Shown: piece by piece, positions 21,960 through 33,874 of the stretch | Numbering within the stretch: the stretch's first letter is position 1 | Layout of the letters: the number at the start of each line of letters is the position of its first letter | Source: Guadua angustifolia | Lineage: Eukaryota; Streptophyta; Magnoliopsida; Poales; Poaceae | Assembly (NCBI GenBank): GCA_036346375.1 | Contig: CM070515.1 | Location: 13,414,423 to 13,478,422, forward strand | Reading direction: 5' to 3' | DNA: 64,000 bases | Made by a program: the position numbers and the translations under genes | The notes under the pieces: generated by a model | What the model was told of the DNA's origin: nothing | The model's input: the letters and a program-made list of their open reading frames with translations, nothing else | The model's database searches: none

Positions 21960-24900
21960 ATGTCTCGGTGCTTCCCATTCCCGCCGCCAGGGTATGAGGC
22001 AAAGCCCACGAGTGAGCACAAGGATCTGCTAAAAAAGGTGCATGCCTTGTGCCTTTATGATCACTTGCCAAAGTAGGCTACACTTGATGCTTCACAAAAC
22101 TAGGTTGTCGTTAGACTGTCTAGGCAGTTGATGAGCATGATTGAAGAGAGAATAAGTATCTTGCTGTCTGCCGGCTAATGCATTGAATCCTTCTTCATCT
22201 GTTGGAAACAGAGGGCGCATCTTACTTGCCAGAAACCTGTTAGTTAGATTGTTTTGTTACTCAGTGAATTATGTTTTGGAAATATTGTTTGGATCTATCA
22301 GATGTTACCGTTACCACATTTGGGTTATTTTTTGTTCTTTGCTCACAAAAAAAGGTTCCCATAAATTGGTACGTAGTGAAGCAGCTTGTTAAGCATTCAT
22401 AAATACAGAAATTTCAGATACAATGATTCTATGGAACGAAGCAACTATAATTCACCTAATGTTCTTTGCTGAATTAATCATAAAAAGGGAAATGGCATTT
22501 ACTTACTGCAAAAAATAGAAAGGCCTATATTTATTTTTTGGAAAACATACAATAGGCTGTATTGTTGAATGCAATTTAAATTTGGCTACAATAACAGATC
22601 GCCAGTTTCATAAGAGGGAAAGAAACCGGTTAAAAAAATTACGCTGTAAAAGCTATACTCACAGGTATGATCTCTTGATGTCACAAAACATACAAGAGAA
22701 ACATGCCAGTCTTGCATTAGTTCTCTCTATGATTACTCTTTTGTAATACAAGAGAAAAATACCAATCTTGCATTAGTTCTCTCTATGATTACTCTTTCGG
22801 TCTTTTGTAATCTAGGTTGGGATGGATAGTTGTTTCTCAGAGCAATACTCTTTTCTCTGTCTGAGAAGGACAACCTGTTGGCACGATCTTATATGTGTGT
22901 TTCTTAACAGCTTAAGAGTGCATCTTATGATACATATGTCTTCTTTTGTGAGTGAGCCTGTGGACTGCATGATCGAAACTACTAAGAATATTTCATATTC
23001 ATGTACGATGGTGTGATTTAGACATATAGTTTATATCATTCAATACATATCATGAATTTTTCTCACAACTTTCTAAAAATAGCTGTGCCACCATTTGCTA
23101 TGATAAAAACTTGGTACCATATTCTGTCCCATCAGATATTTTATATGCTTCACTCGTGCAGGATCATTTTAAGATGTTTACTTATTAATATTTATACCTT
23201 GATCTATAACAGAACTATTTGTTTCAATTTCAAGGTTACCTGATCTTGTTTCTCTACTGATATGTCAGCCACTGTGCTATGGCAAGACCTGAGTGGCGCT
23301 AGCGCTACAGTTGCCCTTTTAATTTCTAACTTCACTGCATAGGCTACCATTTGTTCCTGCTTTGTGATATCACTCCATCTTGCTACAAGAGTGCAAATTG
23401 TAAACCTTTTCTCTGAAATGGCATACTACTTGGAGTGAGTTTTCCTTGTGATCTGCTTCTGCAGATCTTTGTTTGAGTTTTAAATCTTGATTCAGATGTA
23501 TTTCAGTGTATCCTCTTCTATCAAGGTAGTAACATATGTGTTCTGATTAAGATCCCTGCCTGTAATATGATTACGTTTTTGTTTAAAAACCACAATGAGG
23601 TCTTGTAAGCTTTTCTTACAGTGCACTGGAAAAACTGGGAAGAATGATCGGTATTGAAATATTTGCATCTTTATTTCTTCCATAGTTATTTTTGTTAATA
23701 TTGAATATGTACTACCTTTTCAGGAAAAGCACAAGGAGAAGAAGCGCAAAAAGGAAAGGAAGCATAGGGAAAAAAAGGAAAGAAAAGAGAAGGATAGTGA
23801 TCATAGGAAAGATAAGCACAATAAGAAGCACAAAAGAGAGAAACACAGAGGTAGGAGAAAGAACAAGGACACTGATGAAGACAAAAAACAAACTTTGGAA
23901 CAAGAAACTCAGAAAAGTGATGATCTTGGCAATAGAAGGCCTAAAGAAAGAGTACAGAATGAAGTTGTCGAAGATATTAAACCTGCAGATGAGTTGGTTC
24001 CCCATATCCTAGGTCAAGAAGGTCATGAAAACCACACAGGCAGTAGTACTAGCAAGCTGCTTCCTAGAAGCACCAAGAGCTTTGGGTCTGTAGGTTCTAA
24101 AGAGAAGGAAAGAACTTCTTCCAGTAGAGTGGTTCAGGAATCTGGCCAAACTACACGGTGCAATCATGGGATAGTACAAAAGAATGATAATATTGCTTAT
24201 GCCAATGAAAAGGGGAAGGTTGATGGCCTTGGGTCTAAAACTAGAATACAGAATGGGAAGAGCCTTCAAGCTGGGTCAGCTGAAAAACATTCCACTAGAA
24301 GGCACAATTGTAATGGAGTGGGCCTACAACAGGAGAATTCTTTGTGTATTGCACAAAAAGGCTTTGAAGGTGTACGTGCTGCCACCACAGTTATACCAGG
24401 TGGAGGGAGAAGTACAGATGACAGAATCATACGAAGCCCAAATGCTTTGCGGAGAACCGAACAAGTGGGCCAACATTCAGATAGTTCTTCCCATTTTGCA
24501 TGTGGAAAAAGTGAAAGCATGAGCACCAAAAGGATGATGGAGAAGGATACCAGGATGGATCAGCAATTAGTACAAGGTAAATATGGAACAGTTCAAGTTA
24601 AGTCAAAGATTAAAGAGGTGAAAGCTAATCATCACAAGGGTGTCAAAGATCATGATGTAAAAAAAAAGGCTAAAGACAAAATTAAAGAGAAAGAAAAGGA
24701 GAAAAAAGATGATGTAAATGAGCAGAAACACAAAAAGCTTGATGCACGTGGGGCAAGCAAGCATAATATAGATGATCTAATGGACTCAGCTCATCTTAAC
24801 GAGAAGAATTTCACTTCTGATGATGTCAAGAAAAGGAAAGACTTGGGAGCTAATAGTTCTTTACATGGTGAGTTCCTTTTTATTAGACCAATGAGGTTTT

Positions 24901-25510
24901 CCTCTTTTTTTCAACCCCCCCCCCCAAAAAAAATGTTCATTTAGTCCTTCTAAGAATAAGCATAAATTTAGATACTCTTCTAGCTATGATTTTGATTCTA
25001 TCAAGTTTCATTTGCAAAATGTTGGCAGAGCATAGTATGCGGATGACTAAGCTGCCAAGGATGTCTCTTGCCAATCCTCCTAATGTGAATGGGGAAACGT
25101 TGAAACACGCTCAGGGAACTGCACCCTGTTCTTCCAAAGTACCAGTTGGGACAACTACTTGTGAGGCAGATAGGCTTGAAGATAGCAAGGAATGCTACAA
25201 TAATGGCATCACTGGGCCTCATTATCTGGAGAAACACAGAGCTTCAGTTTCTTCATCCAGTTATGACAGTAATGAAGCCTCTCTGAAACCACCTCCCCCT
25301 GATACCAAGTGTCTGAGCAAAGTGTACTCCATACCAGCAGTTGACGACTGCTCAGGGTACGTTGATCAGGACTGGCTGTTTTCTGGGGATCACGTTGACC
25401 AGAAAACAGCAGCGATATCCGAGGCTGCAGCATCACCCCAAGTCTGGGCTGAAGCACAGTTGATTGATTCCGCTGATGTAGTTGCTTTGCCTTACGTCGT
25501 TCCTTTATAA
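21960..25510 (+). CDS. Lys/Glu-rich 'myb-like protein X'-type protein (3 exons)
   Basis: The model has exons 21960-22037, 23724-24867 and 25029-25510, with GT-AG introns and phases that join without a stop, giving 567 residues. Exon 1 encodes MSRCFPFPPPGYEAKP..., a start conserved in plant proteins labelled 'myb-like protein X' or 'glutamic acid-rich protein'. Exon 2 begins with a highly charged Lys/Glu/Arg run (EKHKEKKRKKERKHREKKER), then a Ser-rich middle and a second Lys-rich run near residue 330. Exon 3 ends with the conserved block (YSIPAVDDCSGYVDQDWLF, then SPQVWAEAQLIDSADVVALP). No known catalytic domain; a nuclear, disordered protein is likely. Only the ends of the protein are strongly conserved, and they support this start and stop. 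Function is unknown. Confidence 0.85.
22690..22798. repeat. Two-copy direct repeat in intron 1
   Basis: Two adjacent units of about 55 bp share the phrase CTTGCATTAGTTCTCTCTAT and the following bases. This is a local duplication inside intron 1 of the Lys-rich gene with no evident function. Confidence 0.7.
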
Positions 25511-25936
25511 TGTGTACTCCATGAGGACATCAGGTTATTCAGCTCACTCTCTAACATGCTATTTGTTGATGAGATTTCTCACTAATCATTTGTGGGATGA
25601 GGATGGAACGTTACCCGTGCCATATCAACACCTATCAGTGGCTCTGGCTGACGGTTTTGTTGGTTGTCAGGTTCTGGATCACATTCAGGGGCACACAGAG
25701 AAATTGAATTCAGCAGCAAGTGTTGCTCCTGCTGCGTTGCCACGCAAATTTGCATTGTGTTATGTAAATTGTTCACATAAAGAATGTATAGATACTCAAG
25801 AAAGCAGAACACATAAAGCAAGAAATATCTGAAAACTCTATGCAGATCATGTTCTTATGCTTGAAGAACAGCTTCTAGCTGACTTGGTGGCTTGGGCTTG
25901 TTCTGTTTACTTGCACTGTGCGAGAGTAATCACTAA

Positions 25937-26027
25937 GGGCCTGTTTGAGAGGCCTAAAATCCCGTCCTCTCCTAAACCAGGGTTGTCCAGTGGGTTGGCC
26001 GGGATTCTGGGCTTCTCAAAGGAGGGT
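25937..26027. mobile_element. Small foldback, possible Tourist-like MITE remnant
   Basis: The left part TTTGAGAGGCCTAAAATCCC is an imperfect inverse of the right part (GGGATTCTGGGCTTCTCAAA), and TAA stands on both sides. The start GGGCCTGTTTGAG resembles grass Tourist/hAT MITE ends. It is short and may be a remnant. Confidence 0.45.
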
Positions 26028-26142
26028 TAAGGGTTTGGTTAGAAAAAAAAGAGAAAAAATATGAAAAAAAAACATACAAGCATTTATCTACATTTTCTAT
26101 CTATTTGATTACAAAATACTAAGTATTTACATACAAAATTCC

Positions 26143-26346
26143 TAAGTTAAGGTTTAGGATTTAGGATGATGCATCATGTAAGGTCAAAATCCAAATTAGG
26201 GTTTAGGGTTTAGACTGAAATACATCATTTAAGACCAAAATCTAAGTTAGTTTAAGGTTTAGACCGAAATGTATCATTTAAGGCCGGAATTCAAGTTAGG
26301 GATTAGGTCAAAATATATCATTTAAAGCGGAAATCCGATTTAGGGT
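26143..26346. repeat. Degenerate tandem repeat, about 57-bp units
   Basis: Four or so units each contain a TTAGGGTTTAGG-like piece followed by a phrase like 'aaatacatcatttaag'. Units differ by point changes and small indels. The TTTAGGG-like bits resemble plant telomere repeats but are not in a perfect array. Confidence 0.55.
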
Positions 26347-26643
26347 TACATAATTTATATATGTATTTGTTTTGCAAATTTTTTGTATGGATTCCTCACA
26401 AAAGGCATTACAATTCTCTAAAAAAAATTGTTGCAAAACTGGCCCAAAAACTATGCAAACCGGTCAAAAAAACCATGTTAACCTGTCCAAAACGCCAAAA
26501 TCACCGAGAATTCATTGAAATGTACCGAAATCACTCAAGTAAACCTTGATTTTCATTTTTTTTCATTCTGCGAGGATTTTGAATCTCGTCCCTAGCCAAA
26601 ATCCGAGATTTTCCAAATTTTCCCTGAAATTTTGAACCTTGAT

Positions 26644-26860
26644 TGTGAAGAAATGTTTTCATCGTGAATAGCCTCAATGGCATTGATATATTTATAGCAG
26701 ATGTTACAACGTTACATGGAGCACTATTAGCTGAATTAGTTACAAGCTGTAATACTAGGCACTAACCCTGAAGAAGAGGTAAAAGACAAGTGAAAGAATA
26801 GCTTTACAGCCTAACTAACAGAGTTTACACAAAGGTAATTAATAAACCTATTGTTTAACA
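26644..26860 (-). repeat. Downstream LTR of Copia-2
   Basis: It is bounded by TG...CA ends on the minus strand (starting TGTTAAACAATAGG) and matches the split LTR at 28684-30682. Its unbroken text GAGCACTATTAGCTGAATTA shows the original site of the later hAT insertion in the other LTR. Confidence 0.85.
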
Positions 26861-26994
26861 ATCCCTCTCAATCTGATTTGTGATGAACACAGATTAAGAT
26901 TGTTACAAAGAAACTTGAAATGCTGAGTTGGAAGCGGTTTTGTAAAGATATCTACAAATTGATCGTTTGAAGAGATGAACCTGACTTCAAGACA

Positions 26995-28480
26995 TTATTG
27001 AGCAACTCATTCTTGAACGAAGTGAAAATCAACCTCTATATGCAGTGAAAATTGACCTCTATATGCTTAGTGCGGGCATAAAAGACTGGATTAGCTGCTA
27101 GATAGGTAGCACCTATGTTGTCGCACCACAATATTGGAGGCTTGGATTAGAAAACTCCCAATTCTTTGAGTAATGACTGAAACCAAATTGCTTTTGCTAC
27201 TGCGTTGGCTAGTGTTGTTTCGTATTCAGCTTCTGTATTCGAATGAGATACTGTAGGCTACTTCTTAGAACTCCACGACACAAGGTTTGAACCAAAGAAA
27301 ATTGCACATCCACCAGTCGACTTCCTGTCATCAGTACATCCAGCCCAGTCTGAATCCGTAAAAGCGCTTAGGAAAGTAGAGGATGACTTGTTGATCAACA
27401 ACCCACGACTCCTTGTATTTTGAAGATATCTCAAGATCCTTTTAACTGTACCCTAGTGAATATCTGTAGGAGAATGCATCAATTGACAGACTCTGTTTAC
27501 TGAGAAGGCAATATCAGGTCTTGTAATGATCAAATACTATAGCCCACCTACCGCACTATGAAATTTTACAACTTCTTGAGCAGACAACTTAACTCCAGTT
27601 GTCTTGGATAGTTTTTCAGTAATAGACATTGGGGTTGCAACTCCTTTACACTCCAGCATGGTGTTTTTCTTAAGCAAATCAGTAATGTACTTCTCTTGAG
27701 ACAAAATCAGCCCACCACATTCTCTGCTTTCTTAACACTTACTCCCAAAAAGCAATTCAAATCTCCAAGTTCCTTGACAGGGAATTCAGCTTTCAGCTTC
27801 TTGATCAATTCAGACACAACAACATCAAATGGACTGAGTATAATGATGTCATCCACATACACTAATATATATACCACAGTGCCATTTTGGTGATAAATGA
27901 ATAGCGATGTGTTTGTTTTGGAGGCATAAAAGCCTAATTCTTGGAGCTTAGCACTCAATCTTGAAAACTAAGCCCTAGAAGCTTGTTTAAGTCCATATAT
28001 TGCTTTATTCAGTTTACAGAGATGATGAGTTTTGTGCTTGTCTTTAAAGCAAGGGGGCTGCCTCATATATACTTCTTCAAGAAATCCATGAAGGAAAGCA
28101 TTGTTGATATTAATTTGTTTCATGACCCAATCTCTTGATACTGCTAGAGAAAAAAGAAGTCTAACAGTAAAGAACTTCACTACAGGGCTGAATGCGTCTT
28201 GATAATCTATACCCAATTTCTACTTGAATCCCTTGGCAACCAGTCGTGCTTTGTATTAATCAATCTCTCCATTAGTCTTCCTTTTCTATTTGAACACCCA
28301 TCTGAAATCAATGACATTAATCTTCTTTTGAGGAGTTACTAAAGTCCAAGTTTTGTTATGTTGCAGAGGTTGAAATTCAGCCTTCATAGCCTGAAATCAA
28401 TCAAGATTCTGAAGAGCTTCAATATGGGTTGCAGGTTCAGCGGTAGATGAAACACAAGCATGCTTCTGTCCATAGAAAGT
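26995..28480 (-). pseudogene. Copia-2 RT and RNase H remnant
   Basis: On the minus strand the RT region reads [37 protein letters not shown] and LVYVDDIIILSPFDVVVSEL, with the YVDD active site kept. RNase H follows ([20 protein letters not shown]; then NTEAEYETTLANAVAKA). At least four in-frame stops and small shifts break it. No gag, protease or integrase coding precedes it. Confidence 0.85.
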
Positions 28481-28771
28481 ACCATCATTGAATTTCTTTG
28501 GCTTCCTTATATTATCTCTTAACCAAGTTCTCATGAGATGCTGAACTGCGTGAGAATTATGCTCATCTAACAAATCTTCAAAGGGTTATGTAAGCTACAA
28601 GTTAGTCCGAACAGAATCATACACATTTGTCACATGTTGGTTACTTCTAGGTGCAGGAGAGTGAGAATGATGCTCTGATACTATGCGAAGAAGTGCTTTC
28701 ACCATGAATGGCCTCAATGGGAATTGATATATTTATAGCAGAGGTTACAACATTAAATGGAGCACTATTAG

Positions 28772-30180
28772 GTAGGGCTGGGCAAATAAACCGAAAACCG
28801 AAAACCGAAACCGAATAAACCGAAACCGAAACCGAATAAACCGAAACCGAATTGTTTGGTTGTTGATTCGGTTATCTATATAAAATAACCGAATTTTGTT
28901 CGATTTATTCGGTTTTACTGCTCGGTTAGCCGAACTAACCGGACTGCCCTCACTAGCGACTCGAGTAGTAGCACGTGTGAACGTCAGAACGTGAACTCAC
29001 TAACCCTAGCTCGGCTGGATGCTGCTAGTGCTAATTCCCCTCAGGCGCTCACACTCCAGGGCTCCAGGCGGCAGGCGGCGCCCTCCCTTGTCCCTTCCCG
29101 AATCGGCTTCCCCACTCCGTCTCCAAGCGCCGCCCCTCCCCTCCCTTGGCTCCAGCCTCCAGGCGCCGGCGTGCTGCCCCTCCCCTCCCTTGGCTCCAGC
29201 CTCCTGGCGAAGGTGCGCCGCCCCTCCCCTTCCGGCCTTCCCCACTCTAGTCTCCAGGTGCGCCCCGCCCCTCCGGCCTCCCTTCCCCAATCCCCACTCC
29301 AGGCTCTCGCCGCAGCCCCTCCCCTCCGGCCTCCCTTCCCCAGCCCCACTCCAGGCGGCGCCCCTCCCGGCCTCCCCTTCCCCACTCCAGTCTCCAAGAG
29401 TTCGGTTCCTTCCGGATTTCCCACTTCAGGCGGCGCCCCTCCCAGCCTCCCCTGCCCACTCCAGCCGCGCCGCCCTCCCTCCCTCCCTACGACTGCAGGA
29501 TCGACTCGAGACTCACGCCGACTGGCGTGGCGAGGTGATGGCGTCCTCCGATTCTCCGACTCCGACCATGGTGGCAGCAACGCAACAGTCGACTTGCAAC
29601 AACGTATGTGATCTTCACTCTTCGCTCTTCCTCTTCCTGTGCTGTGTGCTACATATTTCGCATGTGCTGATCCAGTGCTACATTGCCTTGTCTAGTTGTC
29701 TGAACCTATGTTGTGTTGAGCATTGATATCCAAGAAATTAGATCTGTTTTGTGTCGGTACTACCTGGAATGGGATATGATCATTGCCGTCGAATTCGTTA
29801 TGCATCTTGTTAATTATGGTTGTTTTTCCGCTACATCGTGCTGCGCATATTATGATTTCTGTGGATGCTTACCCCACGTCTTTTCCGCTTTCTTTGTGGT
29901 TGAAGACTTGAAGTGTTCTTGCAAAGTTCTTAACAAGGAATTACAAGTCGTAACATGTATATTGGTGGTCTGGTGTAAGCAACTAGGCATTTATCGTTCC
30001 TTTCTTGAACTCTCTGATTAATTCGGTTAAAACCGAAACCGAAACCGAACTATCGGTTAACCGAAGTGTCGAAAACCGAAATTTTCAAATGCAATTCGGT
30101 TTTAGTTTTGAAATAACCGAATTTATAAAAAAACCGAAAACCGAAACCGAAATTTTCGGTTAAACCGAATGCCCAGGCCT
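28772..30180. mobile_element. hAT-type element inside the Copia-2 LTR
   Basis: The element is 1,409 bp with ends AGGGCTGGGCA and TGCCCAGGCCT and an 8-bp duplication ACTATTAG (28764-28771 and 30181-30188). Both subterminal regions (about 28790-28930 and 30020-30170) carry many AACCGAAA/TTCGGTT motifs in both orientations, as hAT transposase-binding regions do. The centre (28990-29600) is very GC-rich. The sequence from 29538 could be a first exon (start MASSDSPTPTMVAAT..., then a GTATGT donor at about 29604), as expected for an internally deleted hAT transposase gene, but no transposase domain remains. Confidence 0.8.
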
Positions 30181-30187
30181 ACTATTA

Positions 30188-30545
30188 GGGCAGTCTCAAC
30201 CCATGGTTTTCATGAGCAGTGTATAGAGGAGAGAGAAAATAATAAGCCAATGCATAGTTTTCCAACCCATGATTTTCATGAGTAGTGTCTAGAGAGGAGA
30301 GAGATCAATAAACCAATGCATGCACCACAAACACACCTTGGTCAGCGCGCAGAAACGTCCAATGCAGATTTTTCTAGTTTCTTGCGTCTTGGTTCCCGCG
30401 CCGACCCAGTTTCTTGTATGAGACACGGTTTCTTCGTTTTTCCTTCTCTCCCTTCTTTAATTCCTATGCCACATCAGATTTTTACTTAGTTGGCAGCGTA
30501 ATTAATTCTATGGACACTAGCTGAGGTGAAGGGTTGGGACTGCCC
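30188..30545. mobile_element. Tourist MITE inside the hAT target duplication
   Basis: The element is 358 bp with ends GGGCAGTCTCAACCC and GGGTTGGGACTGCCC and TTA on both sides. It sits inside the right ACTATTAG copy of the hAT target duplication, so it inserted after the hAT element. It is the same family as 47166-47466. Confidence 0.85.
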
Positions 30546-30687
30546 TTAGCTGAATTAGTTACAAGCCGTAATACTAGGCACTATCCTGAAGAAGAGGTAA
30601 ACCGGAGATAAGTGAAAGAATAGGTCTACAGCCTAACTAACAGAGTTTACACAAAGGTAATTGATAAACCTATTGTTTAACATTGAT

Positions 30688-30902
30688 TCCCTTTAACAAT
30701 CAACTGCCATAAGGACTTGTGCACTGCATGTCTGGGGGAGCTCAATTGTTGGCCCTCAAATTATCCTTCAAGGTTACGTATCTGTATTTTTCTCTTCTTT
30801 TTTCTGATTTTGTTTTTCTTTTAGATTCTGAATTATCCAATCCTAGAATTCCTCTCTATAAACAAACAGCGTTAACAAACACAAACAAACAAACAAACGA
30901 AG
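30688..30902. promoter_or_regulatory. Possible promoter region of the GH17 gene
   Basis: The stretch between Copia-2 and the inverted-repeat element contains a TATA-like CTATAAACA at about 30855. If this is the TATA box, transcription would start near 30885 and the whole inverted-repeat element would lie in the 5' UTR. This is inference from one motif and its spacing. Confidence 0.35.
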
Positions 30903-31206
30903 AGAGAGTGTATAGGTATCATCCGGATGTTTTTTGGTTGAAATCACCCAAATCTAGAACTATTGGATTTCGGATCCAAATTCACCGGGCCGTTGGATCA
31001 AATCATACGATCGGATGTAATCGATACTCCCGAACATCCAAATTCACCGGGCCGTTGGATCAAATCATAGGATCGGATCCAAATTCACCGGGCCGTTGGA
31101 TCAAATCATAGGATCGGATGTAATCGATACTCCCGAATCTCAACAATGATCCAATGGTTCTAGATTTGGGTGATTTCAACCAAAAAAACATCCGGTTGAT
31201 GTTTAC
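30903..31206. mobile_element. Inverted-repeat element (copy 1) abutting the GH17 start codon
   Basis: The ends form a long inverted repeat (left CCGGATGTTTTTTGGTTGAA, right its complement, stem about 45 bp). Three internal units share CCAAATTCACCGGGCCGTTG. The full element, including AGAGAGTGTATAGG at one end and GATGTTTA at the other, is found again in opposite orientation at 48521-48834. It looks like a MULE-type or foldback MITE, but I cannot identify a target duplication. Confidence 0.7.
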
Positions 31207-31210
31207 AAAA

Positions 31211-33681
31211 ATGGCTTCTTCCTCTGTCGGCGCAGTCGTCCTCCTCGCCACCTTCTTGTGGCATTACCATGGTTATCGTCTCTTCTTACGCCGTTTCGGT
31301 TCCGTAGCGTTAAGCTAGTGGCTTTTGTTCTTTGCTAATCACTTCCCTGCTTTGTGTTGCATGCATGCAGTGGCACACGGGTGCCGCGGCCTCGGCGTCA
31401 ACTACGGCACCGTCGCCGACGACCTCCCCACGGCGGCGCGCTCCGTCGAGCTCCTCCGGGTGGCGGGTGCGGGCTCCGTCAAGATCTACGACGCCAGCCC
31501 AGCCATCCTGCGCGCGCTCGCGGGGACGGGCCTGCCGGTCTCCGTCATGGTGCCGAACGAGGCCATCCCCTCGCTCGCCACGTCCCGCGCGGCCGCGGAC
31601 AAGTGGGTGGCCGACAACCTCGTTCCGCACTGCCCGGCGGCGCGGGTGGTGTACCTGCTCGTCGGCAACGAAGTGCTGTCCAACCGCGCCATTGCGAGCT
31701 CCACGTGGTCCAGCCTCGTGCCGGCGATGGCCAACCTCCGCCGCTCCCTCCGCGCGCGCGGCCTCGGCCGCGTCAAGGTCGGGACGACGCTCGCCATGGA
31801 CGCGTTGGCAGCCTCCTACCCGCCGTCCGCCGGCGCGTTCCGCGAGGACATCGCCGGCTCCGTCGTGCGCCCGCTGCTCCAGTTCCTGAACGCCACCAGA
31901 TCCTACTACTTCGTCGACGCCTACCCGTACTTCGCCTGGGCGGCAAACTGCAAGACCATTTCACTCGACTACGCGCTCTTCCAGGGCGCGCCGAGCTCCC
32001 ACTACGTCGACCCGGGCACGAGGCTCACCTACACTAACCTGCTCGACCAAATGCTCGATGCGGTCGTCGCCGCCATGGCCAAGCTCGGGTACGGCAACGT
32101 GAAGCTGGCTGTCTCGGAGACCGGGTGGCCGAACGCCGGAGACGTAGACGAGGTCGGCGCCAACTTGCACAACGCCGCGACTTACAACCGCAACCTCGCC
32201 GTGCGGATGGCCAACAACCCCGGCACGCCGGCACGGCCGGGGGCCAAGATGCCAGTGTTCGTCTTCTCGCTGTACAACGAGGACCAGAAGCCCGGCCCAG
32301 GCACCGAGCGGCACTGGGGACTGTACTACCCGAACGGGACGTGGGTCTACCAGGTTGACCTCACCGGCAGGCGGCCGGCACCGTCGTACCCGCCGCTGCC
32401 TCTCGCGGATAAGAACGGCACTCCCGTGTGGTGCGTGCTGGCCGGCGGCAAGGCGGTGAACAAGACGGCGGTGGCGGCCGCCGTGGAGTACGCGTGCCAG
32501 CAGGGGAGCGGGACGTGCAACGCTATCCAGCCCGGCGGCGAGTGCCACCAGCCGGACTCGCTCGGCGCGCATGCAAGCTACGCGTTCAATGCATACTGGC
32601 AGCAGTTCAGGAAGGCTGGAGGCACTTGCTACTTCAATGGCCTTGCAGAGAAGATTACCAGAGATCCAAGTAAGTTAATCTAAGCATTTCAAATGTTTGC
32701 AAAATTGACAAGTTTGGTGATTGCTAGTGCTGTTTTACTAACTGATTTGTCATGGTTAGTTGATGAGGTGGATTTTCTTGTGTTTGTTAGCAGTATAGTT
32801 TGATGATATTATTGTTTTCAAACGAGTTTGTTGATATAAATATGAAGGCTAATTTTGCTAAGACTAAAAATATAAAGTAAATAAATAAATATGTGATGGA
32901 TCTAATTAGGCTGATAAACTCGTGAAGCCTGAAAGGCTGCGTTGAGCTTGCTAAACATTAGGCCATGTAGAGAAAACATTAGAATTGGAGCCATGTCCTT
33001 TGCATCTTATGTTGGTTTCAGTGTAATGTTTCTTGCGCATTTTTTTCTCAAACAATGCGCCTTTTTTTTGGGCAAAGATCAGTTCCCCTTCAGACGTCCA
33101 TTCCACTGATCAGTAAAAGCTGTCAAGTTGCAGAAAACTGTTTATTTCGCTAGTGGTTTGAACGTTTTATTACCTTCGGTTAGTCCGATTTAGGTATAGA
33201 GCCAAATGCATTAGTGCATTAACTTATGTGAGGAAAAAAGATCGATCTAAAAACTCTAGGTGAGCGTGAGATGCCTGCCACAGCTTCCACATAATTAAAC
33301 GTATAGGATTATATATACTTGTGTAGCCTGCGTTGCCTAGCAGTAAAATTCAGAGTTTCAGACTATAATCTCTGCAATGCTGTGGATTCTAGGACGTTTT
33401 CAACTGCACACTACTACGTACAGCGCAGTATTTTCACTGATCTCATTTCCTCACCATTGTGAACCATGATATGATTGACTCTGCAATTTCCATTTCCATT
33501 TAGCTTTTCAAAACATCGAGTTCTATTCTATTCACGCTGCACGAATTGCATGCATTGTATGTGCTGTCAGATCTTGTGAGAGCCGTAGCTTCATTTTATA
33601 TCCCATCTTGTTGATCTGTCATTGACATGGGTGTGTTTTGCAGGCCACGGATCATGCAAGTTTGTCAGTTCTCTGAACTAG
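31211..33681 (+). CDS. Glucan endo-1,3-beta-glucosidase, GH17 + X8 (CBM43)
   Basis: Exons are 31211-31271, 31371-32669 and 33644-33681 with GT-AG introns and matching phases, giving 465 residues. Residues 1-20 are a hydrophobic secretion signal. The GH17 barrel follows (GCRGLGVNYGTVADDLP), with the acid/base Glu in LLVGNEVLSN and the nucleophile Glu in AVSETGWPN. An X8/CBM43 domain follows (PVWCVLAGGKAVNKTA ... YFNGLAEKITRDPS); exon 3 adds HGSCKFV and the stop. The enzyme would hydrolyse beta-1,3-glucan (callose) in the wall or apoplast. The C-terminus has no hydrophobic tail for a GPI anchor, so a secreted form is likely. All catalytic residues are present. Confidence 0.92.
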
Positions 33682-33843
33682 TTGCAGATCGAGGAGACTG
33701 ACATAGTAACGATTGGACTAGGGGCTAGGGAGGAAGGCCATTGCGTAGTTGCCCTTAGATATTCTCTATGCCTCTGTAGCAAGCAAAACATCATTGTGAT
33801 TTAGTTCCGTACTGCTCAATTTAACTACGTTAATTTGTGACCC

Positions 33844-33874
<31 letters not shown>

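Larger units (their letters stand above)
26644..30682 (-). mobile_element. Copia-2: short LTR element with internal deletion
   Basis: The target duplication TTGAT is perfect (26639-26643 and 30683-30687). The downstream LTR is 26644-26860 (217 bp). The upstream LTR runs from 28684 to 30682, but a hAT element and a Tourist MITE interrupt it. A PBS-like TGCTCTGATACTA lies at 28671-28683 (minus-strand reading TAGTATCAGAGCA). The internal part is only 1.8 kb and encodes RT and RNase H remnants; gag, protease and integrase are missing. It is a dead, internally deleted copy. Confidence 0.87.

Noticed and set aside
26143..26346. Telomere or interstitial telomeric repeat
   Set aside because: The TTTAGGG units are few and embedded in a longer degenerate 57-bp unit, so this is not a telomere array.
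28991..29726. Pro-rich open frames of 180-235 codons in the core of the hAT element
   Set aside because: Low-complexity translations of CCCCTCC-type sequence in all frames, with no domain. At most a short first exon near 29538 is plausible.
31332..32673. Several long GC-rich open frames on both strands across the glucanase exon 2
   Set aside because: They overlap the GH17-X8 reading frame and have Arg/Ala/Pro-rich compositions without motifs. They are shadows of a GC-rich exon.
33847..33874. CRISPR-like or regulatory repeat
   Set aside because: It is a simple (CT)14 microsatellite, common near plant genes.
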